A stretch of DNA of 5,216 bases, taken from assembly GCA_946480845.1 (NCBI GenBank), contig CAMLLJ010000191.1, forward strand, positions 1-5,216, given 5' to 3'. Under the pieces are notes generated by a model, which was not told where the DNA came from, ran no database searches, and saw only the letters and a program-made list of their open reading frames with translations. The position numbers were made by a program, and so were the translations under genes. Positions 1 through 5,216 of this stretch are shown here, one piece after another (the first letter of the stretch is position 1; every line of letters starts with the position of its first letter). Source of the stretch: an uncultured Gemmatimonadota bacterium (GTDB lineage Bacteria > Gemmatimonadota > Gemmatimonadetes > Gemmatimonadales > GWC2-71-9).

Positions 1-128
1 CGCCGCACACGCTGCCGAGCACCTTCCCGTTCGTGTGGCTGCCGTCGTTCCTGGTACAGGTCGCGCTGGGCAGCCACCTCCTCGTGTTCCGCCAGCTCGG
101 GATGAAAAGGCATTCAGTGGCGCCCTGA
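1..128 (+). CDS. C-terminal end of a probable membrane protein (5' partial)
   Basis: An open frame runs in from the left edge (first full codon at position 3) and stops at TGA 126-128, leaving 41 visible residues. It contains a hydrophobic, Pro- and aromatic-rich stretch (around FPFVWLPSFLVQVAL) of about 20 residues, long enough for one transmembrane helix. A short basic tail (LGMKRHSVAP) follows. A basic tail after a last helix suggests that the C-terminus is cytoplasmic. The start and most of the protein lie outside the window, so no family can be assigned. The other two frames over this stretch look less protein-like: one stops early and the other is Arg/Pro-rich. The next gene starts 24 bases downstream. 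Confidence 0.6.
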   Translation, partial: PHTLPSTFPFVWLPSFLVQVALGSHLLVFRQLGMKRHSVAP

Positions 129-152
129 CGCACCCGAACCCATGTTACCCGG

Positions 153-674
153 ATGACCGGCGACGAGAACGTGCAGGCCGCGGCGCTGGCCGCGGCGATC
201 CTGCGGTTCCAGGAGCCACTCGCGCACCAGTCGGCTGGAGCCACGCCCGAGGGGATGCCCGTGGTCGGCGTGGACGCCTTTCGCTTCCTGCCGGCGTCGT
301 CGCCCGTGCCCCGGCTGGACGTGGCGGCGTACCTCGCCGGCCTGCCGTGCCCGGCCCTGATCGCCGCCACCGTCATGCGCGGCGTCTACAGCGTGCTGCT
401 GCTGGACGAGCTCGCGGGCGACCGGCGCGCGAGCATGCAGCGCGAGCTCGACAACCAGCGGGAAGGCCTGGCGTCCCTGGCCGCAGGTCCGGGCACCGAT
501 CGCGTGCTGCTCGAGTTCGACGCGGAGGTGCACCTGTTCTCCCTCGCGGCCGTCCACCGCTGGGCGGAGCGCTACCTGCTGACCGCCGGCTGGAACATCC
601 AGCCCTGCCCGGACCCCGCCCGCGCCGAATGGCGGCTCAACCTGTTCGGCATTGCACCGGAGCCCATCGCATGA
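153..674 (+). CDS. Hypothetical soluble protein, 173 residues
   Basis: I do not recognise this protein. It has no signal peptide and no membrane segment. The N-terminus is Ala-rich and probably helical (residues 7-22). A mixed segment, PVVGVDAFRFLP, covers about 36-47, followed by a hydrophobic segment around 66-87 (CPALIAATVMRGVYSVLLLDEL) that is broken by charged residues. A charged helix lies at 88-110. A strand-like C-terminal part contains VLLEFDAEVHLFSL (118-131) and a Trp-rich end (W137, W147, W160). There are only two cysteines (66 and 152). The stop overlaps the start of the DUF4239 gene by four bases (ATGA, 671-674), which suggests translational coupling and is the best evidence that the frame is real. 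No good Shine-Dalgarno sequence precedes ATG 153. GTG 171 is an alternative start. Confidence 0.75.
   Translation: MTGDENVQAAALAAAILRFQEPLAHQSAGATPEGMPVVGVDAFRFLPASSPVPRLDVAAYLAGLPCPALIAATVMRGVYSVLLLDELAGDRRASMQRELDNQREGLASLAAGPGTDRVLLEFDAEVHLFSLAAVHRWAERYLLTAGWNIQPCPDPARAEWRLNLFGIAPEPIA
659..662 (+). promoter_or_regulatory. Ribosome binding site of the DUF4239 gene
   Basis: GGAG lies 8 bases before ATG 671. It sits inside the 3' end of the preceding gene. It supports 671 as the start, rather than any of the earlier in-frame starts that would add about 212 residues of Arg/Pro-rich out-of-frame translation. Confidence 0.65.
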
Positions 675-1456
675 GCCTCGAGTCCGTGCTCTGGACGCTG
701 CTCCTGGTCGTCGTCCTCCCCGCCGCCGCCATGGCCGGCACCTTTCTGGTCCGCCGCAAGGCCGGCGCCGAGGTCCTCGCGCGCCACAACGACGTCGCCG
801 GCTTCATCTACGCCGTCGTCGGCGTGCTCTACGCCGTGCTGCTCGGCTTCACCGCGATCATCGTGTGGGAGCAGTTCCAGCGCGCGCAGGAGGTGGCCGA
901 GCTCGAGGCCAACGAAGTGGCCGACCTCTACCGCGACTCCCGCGTCTTTCCCGCCGAGGTGCGCGACCGGATCGAGGCGCAGCTCCGCGAGTACGCCCGG
1001 CTCGTCGTCGAGGAGGAGTGGCCCGCCATGGCGGCGGGGAAGCCGAGCCCCGGGACCTGGGCCGCGTACAACGAGCTCTGGCGGACCTACCACGAGTTCA
1101 GGCCCTCTGACGAGCACGAGCGCCTCTGGTACGAGGAGTCGGTGGGCCGGATGAACCAGCTCGGCGACCACCGCCGCGACCGCCTGCTCAGCGGCGGGGC
1201 CGAAGTGCCCGCCATCATGTGGGCCGTGCTGCTCGGCGCAGGCGCCGTCACCATCGCCTTCAGCTTCCTCTTCGGCTCGCCCAACCCGCGCGGGCAGGCG
1301 CTGATGACCGGCGCGCTCGCGCTCACCATCGGCGTCGTGCTGCTCTCCATCGTGGCGCTCGACCACCCCTTCCGCGGGATGGCCCGGGTCGGGCCCGAAG
1401 CGCTCGAGCAGGTGCAGATGATCTTCGACCAGCCAGGCCCGGAGAACACTCCATGA
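671..1456 (+). CDS. DUF4239 (bestrophin-like domain) membrane protein
   Basis: This 261-residue integral membrane protein has the layout of the DUF4239 / bestrophin-like family. Two helices lie near the N-terminus (about 5-27 and 43-66), a long charged helical region at about 68-178 is probably soluble, and two helices follow (about 179-201 and 210-230). The DHPF motif (231-234) directly after the last helix, and the helix-2 to linker junction rich in Glu, Gln and Ala, are typical of the family as I remember it. Length is also typical (about 250 residues). The family's function is not established; a resemblance to bestrophin anion channels is only suggested by its name. The start is fixed by GGAG 8 bases upstream and by overlap with the preceding gene. 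The stop overlaps the VOC gene by four bases, so the genes are probably co-translated. Confidence 0.88.
   Translation: MSLESVLWTLLLVVVLPAAAMAGTFLVRRKAGAEVLARHNDVAGFIYAVVGVLYAVLLGFTAIIVWEQFQRAQEVAELEANEVADLYRDSRVFPAEVRDRIEAQLREYARLVVEEEWPAMAAGKPSPGTWAAYNELWRTYHEFRPSDEHERLWYEESVGRMNQLGDHRRDRLLSGGAEVPAIMWAVLLGAGAVTIAFSFLFGSPNPRGQALMTGALALTIGVVLLSIVALDHPFRGMARVGPEALEQVQMIFDQPGPENTP
1441..1444 (+). promoter_or_regulatory. Ribosome binding site of the VOC gene
   Basis: GGAG lies 8 bases before ATG 1453, the same spacing as at the preceding gene. It supports this start over an upstream in-frame extension of 78 residues that runs through the DUF4239 gene in another frame and looks non-coding (Arg/Ala-rich). 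Confidence 0.7.
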
Positions 1457-1839
1457 AGCGCGTCACCGGCATCGGCGGCATCTTCTTCAAGGCGAAGGAC
1501 CCGTCCGCCCTGGGTGCGTGGTACAAGCGCCACCTCGGCATCGACGTGCAGCCGTGGGGCGGAGCGGCGTTCGACTGGGTGGACGCGGAGGGGAAGCCGA
1601 CGGGCGGCACCACGGCGTGGTCCGTCTTTCCCGAATCGGGCGACCAGTTCGCGCCGGGCACGGCGCCGTTCATGGTCAACTACCGCGTCGCGGACCTTGA
1701 CGGCCTGCTCGCGGCGCTCCGCGAGGAAGGCTGCAACGTGCTCGACCGGACCGACGACTCGGAGTACGGGAAGTTCGGCTGGGTGATCGATCCGGAGGGG
1801 AACAAGGTCGAGCTGTGGGAGCCGCCGGCGGGGCAGTGA
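1453..1839 (+). CDS. VOC family (glyoxalase/bleomycin-resistance fold) protein
   Basis: This 128-residue cytoplasmic protein belongs to the vicinal oxygen chelate superfamily. The first module has a strand (GIGGIFFKAKD, 6-16), a helix (PSALGAWYKRHLGI, 17-30) and a strand around AFDWVD. The second repeats the pattern with FMVNYRVADLD (73-83), the helix GLLAALREEG (84-93) and a closing GWVIDPEGNKVELWEP (109-124). E120 in this last motif is the residue that usually binds the metal. The His often found in the first strand is missing (Gly-Gly at 8-9), so the metal site may be incomplete, or the protein may bind a ligand without catalysis. Its substrate cannot be read from sequence; relatives include glyoxalases, dioxygenases and antibiotic-binding proteins. 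Length is normal for a single-chain two-module VOC protein. It overlaps the DUF4239 gene by four bases and ends two bases before the SUMF1-fold gene. Confidence 0.93.
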   Translation: MKRVTGIGGIFFKAKDPSALGAWYKRHLGIDVQPWGGAAFDWVDAEGKPTGGTTAWSVFPESGDQFAPGTAPFMVNYRVADLDGLLAALREEGCNVLDRTDDSEYGKFGWVIDPEGNKVELWEPPAGQ

Positions 1840-1841
1840 CC

Positions 1842-3272
1842 ATGCGACGATCCTCCCCGCTCCTTTCCTTTATAGTGCTGGCCGCGCTCGCGAGCCCGGC
1901 CCGTGCCAACGACCTCCGCGTCGAGACCCGGCGCGTCTCGCGGCCCGACGGGGCCGCGGCGATCCGCGTGGACGCCACCGTCGCATGGAAGAACGCCTGG
2001 CGCAACGCGCGCAACCACGACGCCGCGTGGCTCATCGTGAAGTTGCGCGGCGCGCCGGGCCGGCCCTGGACTCACGCCCGGATCGTGTCGGTGGCGGCGG
2101 CTGCCGCGGCACCGCGCGCCGAGTGCCGTGTGTCGGGCGACCGCGTCGGCGCGTTCTGCGCTCCCGCCTCGGCGCATCGCGGCGACGTGGCGTGGCAGCT
2201 CGCCATCGACGTGGACACGACGGGCGTCACCGCCGCGCAGCTCTCGGCCGGCACGGTGGAGGCGCTCGTGGTCGGCATCGAGATGGTCTACATCCCCGCG
2301 GGGCCGTTCACCATCGGCGATCCCGATCCGGCGTCGGCCGAAAACGCTTCCTTCTACCGGTCCGATGCGGCCGGCGGCCACGCCGGCACCTGGCGCGTCG
2401 AGTCGGAGGCGGAGATCCCGGTCGGCGCACGCGCGGGCGCGCTCTACTACAAGCCCTCCGAGTACACCGGCGACGGCGAAGGCCCGGTGCCGGCGGCGTT
2501 CCCCAAGGGCACGCGCGCCTTCTACGTGATGAAGTACGAGATCCTCCAGGGCCAGTACGCCGCCTTCCTCAATGCGATCGACGACTACGCCGCGTCGTTC
2601 CGCTCGCCCATCGGCGGCCGCGGCTACCACGCCGAGCGGGGCTCGATCCGGCTCGAGGAGGGGCGGTACGTCGCCGCCGCGCCGAATCGCCCGGCCAACT
2701 TCATGAGCTGGGACGACGGCGCCGCCTTCGCCGACTGGGCGGGGCTCCGGCCCTGGACCGAGCTCGAGTTCACCAAGGCGGCGCGCGGGCCGGCGGAGCC
2801 GGTGGCGAACGACTTTCCCTGGGGCACGGCGAGCAAGGAGCGGCTGCTCCGCCGGAACCAGCCGGACGACGAGCTGCTGCAGTCGGGCGATGCCGACGAG
2901 TCGAAGCTGACGGACGCGACGCGCGACGTGCTGGGCGCGTCGTACTGGTGGGTGATGGACCTGGCGGGCTCGGTGTGGGAGAAGGTGGTGACCATCGGCC
3001 ATCCGCGCGGCCGCGCCTTCCTCGGCACGCACGGCGACGGGCGGCTGCAGAGCTTCGGCCGCGCCACCAACGCCGACTGGCCGGCGGGCGACCACGACGG
3101 CGGCGGGTACGGCTACCGCGGCGGCGGCTACTACGAGCGGGGGCGGCCCGACGGCCCGCTCAATCCGCACAGCCGGGTGGAGCAGCGGCCGTACGGGTCG
3201 TGGGGCGGGGGGCCGCGGGGCGTGGCGTACGGGTTCAGGGCGGCGCGGACGGCGGAGGTGGAGACGAGATGA
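1842..3272 (+). CDS. Exported SUMF1/FGE-fold protein with Trp-rich N-terminal domain; lacks the FGE catalytic cysteines
   Basis: This 476-residue protein begins with a Sec signal peptide (basic MRR, hydrophobic core 7-18, likely cleavage after ARA at 20-22). A separate domain spans about 24-145, with a Trp-rich core, WKNAWRNARNHDAAWLIVKL (49-68), and the only two cysteines (95, 106), which could form a disulfide. The FGE-sulfatase (SUMF1) domain spans about 146-470. Its landmarks are MVYIPAGPFTIGD (148-160), FYVMKYEILQGQYAAFLN (227-244), NFMSWDDGAAFADWAGLRPWTELEFTKAARG (286-316 region), FPWG (325-328), DLAGSVWEK (373-381), YRGGGY (425-430) and YGFRAAR (463-469). True FGE enzymes carry two copper-binding cysteines near the C-terminus; none is present here. 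It resembles, from memory, the large group annotated 'SUMF1/EgtB/PvdO family nonheme iron enzyme' with an extra N-terminal domain, common in Bacteroidota and of unknown role. The DinB domain of EgtB is absent. ATG 1842 is preferred to in-frame GTG 1815 because it gives a clean signal peptide. The gene starts two bases after the VOC stop and overlaps the sulfatase start by four bases. Confidence 0.93.
   Translation: MRRSSPLLSFIVLAALASPARANDLRVETRRVSRPDGAAAIRVDATVAWKNAWRNARNHDAAWLIVKLRGAPGRPWTHARIVSVAAAAAAPRAECRVSGDRVGAFCAPASAHRGDVAWQLAIDVDTTGVTAAQLSAGTVEALVVGIEMVYIPAGPFTIGDPDPASAENASFYRSDAAGGHAGTWRVESEAEIPVGARAGALYYKPSEYTGDGEGPVPAAFPKGTRAFYVMKYEILQGQYAAFLNAIDDYAASFRSPIGGRGYHAERGSIRLEEGRYVAAAPNRPANFMSWDDGAAFADWAGLRPWTELEFTKAARGPAEPVANDFPWGTASKERLLRRNQPDDELLQSGDADESKLTDATRDVLGASYWWVMDLAGSVWEKVVTIGHPRGRAFLGTHGDGRLQSFGRATNADWPAGDHDGGGYGYRGGGYYERGRPDGPLNPHSRVEQRPYGSWGGGPRGVAYGFRAARTAEVETR
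3254..3259 (+). promoter_or_regulatory. Strong ribosome binding site of the sulfatase gene
   Basis: GGAGGT is the best Shine-Dalgarno match in the window. It lies 9 bases before ATG 3269, inside the end of the SUMF1-fold gene. It favours 3269 over the second in-frame ATG at 3284. It also suggests that the sulfatase is translated at least as strongly as its upstream partner. Confidence 0.75.
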
Positions 3273-4630
3273 AGTCTAACGGGATGCGACTCGCCTTCCT
3301 CGTTGCCACGTTCGCGCTCGCCGCAAGCCCACCGATGTCAGCCCAGCGCCCGCCCAACGTCGTCCTGATCCTGATGGACGACCTCGGCTACGGCGACCTC
3401 GGCAGCTACGGCGCCACCGACGTGCGCACGCCCAGCATCGACCGACTCGCGCGCGAAGGGGTCCGCCTCACCGACGCCTACGCCAACGGCGCCGTCTGCA
3501 CGCCCACCCGCGCGGCACTGATCAGCGGCCGCTGGCAGCAGCGCGCGGGGCTCGAGTGGGTGCTCACCGGCTCGCCCGCGGACCGGGAGCGCGGGCTGCC
3601 CGCCTCGGCCACGTCACTGCCCGCGCTGCTCAAGGCGGGTGGATATGCCACCGGCCTGCTCGGCAAGTGGCACCTCGGCTGGAAGCCGAAGTTCGGGCCC
3701 AACGCGCACGGATTCGACGAATTCTACGGCTTCCTGAGCGGCGCGCATTCCTACTACACCGACCGGTCCGACATCCTGGGCAGCCGGAACGGATCCGCGG
3801 ACCTCTTCGAGAACACCACGCCGGTCGCGGCCGCCGGCTACCTGACCGACGAGATCACCCGCCGCGCCGTCGGGTTCATCGGCCGCCACGCGCAGCGGCC
3901 CTTCTTCCTCGAGGTGGCCTACAACGCCGTCCACTGGCCGTTCGATCCACCCGACCTTGCGCCCGCTGAGGCGGCGCGGAGGGCGGGCCGGTCGCTATGG
4001 CAGATGCCCGACGACTCGGTGCCGGCCACGCGGCAGGACTACGTGCGGATGCTGGAGCGCGCCGACCGCGGCGTGGGCGAGATCCTCGCGGCGCTGGAGC
4101 GGCGCGGGCTCGCCCGGAACACGCTGGTCATCTTCACCAACGACAACGGCGGCGAGTGGCTCTCGCGCAACGCGCCCTTCTTCCATAGAAAGGGCACGCT
4201 GTGGGAAGGCGGCATCCGGGTGCCGCTGATCCTGCGCTGGCCGGGAGCGCTGCCGGCCGGCAAGGTATCGGGTCAGGTGGCGATCACCATGGACATCACG
4301 GCGTCCATCCTCGCCGCCGCCGGCGTGCGGGCTCCGGACGGCTACCGTCCCGACGGGATCGACATCCTCCCCATCCTTCGCGGCGACGCGCCGCCCCGCG
4401 AGCGCCGGCTCTTCTGGCGCTGGGACCGGCCGGACCGCCGGCAGCGCGCGGTGCGGTCCGGGCAGTGGAAGCTGCTGGCGGACGCGAACCAGCTCCTGCT
4501 CTTCGATCTCGCCGCCGACCCGGGGGAGCGGAACGACCTGGCGGGGGCGCATCCCGACCTCGTCGCCAGGCTCGAGCGGTTGCTGAACGACTGGGAAGCC
4601 GACGTCGGCCCCGCGGCCTCGCGCCGTTGA
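3269..4630 (+). CDS. Exported type I (formylglycine-dependent) sulfatase, arylsulfatase-like
   Basis: This 453-residue enzyme hydrolyses sulfate esters, probably in the periplasm or outside the cell. A signal peptide covers about 1-25 (hydrophobic LAFLVATFALAAS, cleavage likely after MSA). The alkaline-phosphatase-superfamily core is complete: NVVLILMDDLGYGDLGSYG (30-48) with metal ligands D37 and D38; C77 in C-T-P-T-R (77-81), converted to formylglycine, with R81 stabilising it; GKWHLG (132-137) with K133 and H135; H222 in YNAVHWPFDPP; D292 and N293 in FTNDNGG (289-295); and K308 in HRKGTLWEGGIRVPLI. The C-terminal subdomain ends with LFDLAADPGERNDLA (411-425), typical of arylsulfatase A-like (S1) enzymes. 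C77 is the only cysteine. The substrate (aryl sulfate, polysaccharide or glycosaminoglycan) cannot be assigned. Length is usual for S1 sulfatases. The gene overlaps the SUMF1-fold gene by four bases and ends eight bases before the next gene. No canonical FGE or anSME gene is in the window, so maturation must come from elsewhere. Confidence 0.97.
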   Translation: MKSNGMRLAFLVATFALAASPPMSAQRPPNVVLILMDDLGYGDLGSYGATDVRTPSIDRLAREGVRLTDAYANGAVCTPTRAALISGRWQQRAGLEWVLTGSPADRERGLPASATSLPALLKAGGYATGLLGKWHLGWKPKFGPNAHGFDEFYGFLSGAHSYYTDRSDILGSRNGSADLFENTTPVAAAGYLTDEITRRAVGFIGRHAQRPFFLEVAYNAVHWPFDPPDLAPAEAARRAGRSLWQMPDDSVPATRQDYVRMLERADRGVGEILAALERRGLARNTLVIFTNDNGGEWLSRNAPFFHRKGTLWEGGIRVPLILRWPGALPAGKVSGQVAITMDITASILAAAGVRAPDGYRPDGIDILPILRGDAPPRERRLFWRWDRPDRRQRAVRSGQWKLLADANQLLLFDLAADPGERNDLAGAHPDLVARLERLLNDWEADVGPAASRR

Positions 4631-4638
4631 CCCCGCCG

Positions 4639-4962
4639 ATGCCTGAGTGGCTCCGGACCTTCGACTGGGCAGTGGCCGCCGTGCTCGGCCTGCCGAGCGC
4701 GCTGGTCGCCGTGCTGGTGATCGGCTTCTATCTCTTCCGCCCGCGCGACGCCGCGTTCCTTGGGATGGCTGGCCCGCTGGCGCTCATCTTCGCCGGCGTC
4801 GGCCTCGTGCCGGCTGCGCTGTTCGCGCTCGCGGCGTGGGGCGGGGCACGGGGCGCCGGCTGGATGCCGTACGTGCAGGGGCTCGCCTTCCTTTCCGTGT
4901 CGGTGCCCGCGCTCATGTTCTACCGCACGACGAGGAACGCGGCGCGCCGCCGGCGCCGCTGA
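4639..4962 (+). CDS. Small three-helix membrane protein, 107 residues, unknown function
   Basis: I do not recognise a family. Three hydrophobic segments lie at about 11-33, 40-67 and 77-96, joined by short loops, so most of the protein is inside the membrane. The loop after helix 1 is basic (FRPRDAA) and the C-terminus ends in RRTRRR-like arginines (TTRNAARRRRR, 97-107). Both the first loop and the C-terminus should therefore be cytoplasmic by the positive-inside rule, with the N-terminus outside. There are no cysteines or histidines and no obvious catalytic motif. It starts eight bases after the sulfatase stop with no visible Shine-Dalgarno sequence, so it probably depends on translation of the gene upstream. 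An upstream in-frame extension exists but runs through the sulfatase gene in a shadow frame. Confidence 0.8.
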   Translation: MPEWLRTFDWAVAAVLGLPSALVAVLVIGFYLFRPRDAAFLGMAGPLALIFAGVGLVPAALFALAAWGGARGAGWMPYVQGLAFLSVSVPALMFYRTTRNAARRRRR

Positions 4963-4964
4963 CC

Positions 4965-5216
4965 GTGGCGCCGCGGACCGACGTGCTGGCGGAGGCCGAC
5001 GTCCCCGCCGCCTTCGCCCTCAGCACGGCCGAAGGATGGAACCAGCTCCCCGCCGACTGGTTGCGCCTCATCCGCCTCGAGCCGGCCGGCTGCTTCGCCG
5101 CGCGCGAGGACGGCCGCCTGGTCGGCACCGTCACCACCACTACCTACGGCCGCACCCTCGCCTGGATCGGGATGATGGTCGTGCATCCCGAGTTCCGCGG
5201 GCGCGGCATCGGCGCG
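4965..5216 (+). CDS. GNAT family N-acetyltransferase (3' partial)
   Basis: The first 84 residues are visible; the window edge cuts the gene. The fold follows the GNAT order: a helical N-terminal region with TAEGWNQLPADWLRLI (21-36), a strand GCFAAREDGRLVGTVTTTTYG (42-62), a strand LAWIGMMVVHPEFRG (65-79), and the acetyl-CoA pyrophosphate-binding signature R-G-R-G-I-G (R78, G81, G83). Such enzymes transfer an acetyl group from acetyl-CoA to an amine; the substrate is unknown. The GWNQ...DW pattern recalls a group of GNAT proteins of about 280 residues with a second C-terminal acetyltransferase-like domain (YitH type), but that part is not visible. The start is taken as GTG 4965, two bases after the previous stop. 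The first hydrophobic residues in frame begin there, but no Shine-Dalgarno sequence is visible, so the exact start is uncertain. Confidence 0.88.
   Translation, partial: MAPRTDVLAEADVPAAFALSTAEGWNQLPADWLRLIRLEPAGCFAAREDGRLVGTVTTTTYGRTLAWIGMMVVHPEFRGRGIGA

Noticed and set aside
142..156. Four-codon reading frame ATG TTA CCC GGA TGA just before the 173-residue gene, overlapping its start
   Set aside because: It resembles a leader peptide that could couple translation, but it has no ribosome binding site and is short enough to occur by chance.
35..1456. An apparent 473-residue frame that would join upstream sequence to the DUF4239 protein
   Set aside because: The first 212 residues are Arg/Pro-rich and overlap the 153-674 gene in another frame. 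GGAG before ATG 671 and the ATGA overlap mark the real start.
1680..3170. Long open frame of 496 codons on the minus strand opposite the SUMF1-fold gene
   Set aside because: Its translation is Arg/Ala/Val/Gly-rich without recognisable domains. It is explained by the strong GC third-position bias of the + strand gene, which has clear motifs throughout.
1842..3272. Annotation of the SUMF1-fold protein as a working formylglycine-generating enzyme
   Set aside because: The cysteine pair needed for catalysis is absent and the only two cysteines lie in the N-terminal domain. The adjacency to a sulfatase alone is not enough.
1842..3272. Annotation of the SUMF1-fold protein as EgtB (ergothioneine synthesis)
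   Set aside because: There is no N-terminal DinB domain with its His ligands, and the protein is exported, whereas EgtB is cytoplasmic.
1985..4630. An apparent 881-residue protein fused upstream of the sulfatase
   Set aside because: The first 428 residues are low-complexity Arg/Gly/Ala translation of the SUMF1-fold gene in the wrong frame. The sulfatase has its own strong ribosome binding site and signal peptide at 3269.
4640..5186. Minus-strand frames of 62 to 88 codons opposite the small membrane protein and the GNAT gene
   Set aside because: They have no recognisable motifs and lie opposite genes with clear membrane or GNAT signatures; they are GC-bias shadows.

Overview
This is a GC-rich bacterial window. 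All eight genes that I can support lie on the + strand and are packed almost end to end. The largest gap between genes is 24 bases (129-152), and three junctions are 4-base ATGA overlaps. No RNA gene, mobile element, CRISPR array, repeat array or convincing terminator is visible. GC-rich codon use, a secreted sulfatase, an exported SUMF1-fold protein, a bestrophin-like (DUF4239) membrane protein, a VOC protein and a GNAT acetyltransferase would fit a soil or sediment bacterium with a large genome, such as Gemmatimonadota, Acidobacteriota or Myxococcota. That placement is inference from gene content and composition; no phylogenetic marker is present.

Layout. Positions 1-128 hold the 3' end of a probable membrane protein. 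Positions 153-674 encode a 173-residue soluble protein that I do not recognise. Positions 671-1456 encode a four-helix DUF4239 membrane protein, and 1453-1839 a small VOC (glyoxalase-fold) protein. Positions 1842-3272 encode an exported protein: a Trp-rich N-terminal domain followed by a formylglycine-generating-enzyme (FGE/SUMF1) fold. Positions 3269-4630 encode an exported type I sulfatase with all its usual active-site residues. Positions 4639-4962 encode a three-helix small membrane protein, and 4965-5216 the N-terminal part of a GNAT acetyltransferase cut by the window edge.

How the genes may work together. The clearest link is between the SUMF1-fold protein and the sulfatase. Both carry signal peptides, the two genes overlap by four bases, and the sulfatase has the C-T-P-T-R signature whose cysteine must become formylglycine. 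The SUMF1-fold protein, however, has no cysteine in the region where FGE enzymes carry their copper-binding pair. It is therefore unlikely to be the activating enzyme and may instead be a non-catalytic partner, or simply a neighbour. The other genes look like a loose transcription unit of housekeeping or stress-type functions with no obvious common pathway. I did not find a convincing new multi-gene system; the SUMF1/sulfatase pair and the unrecognised 173-residue protein deserve the closest look.
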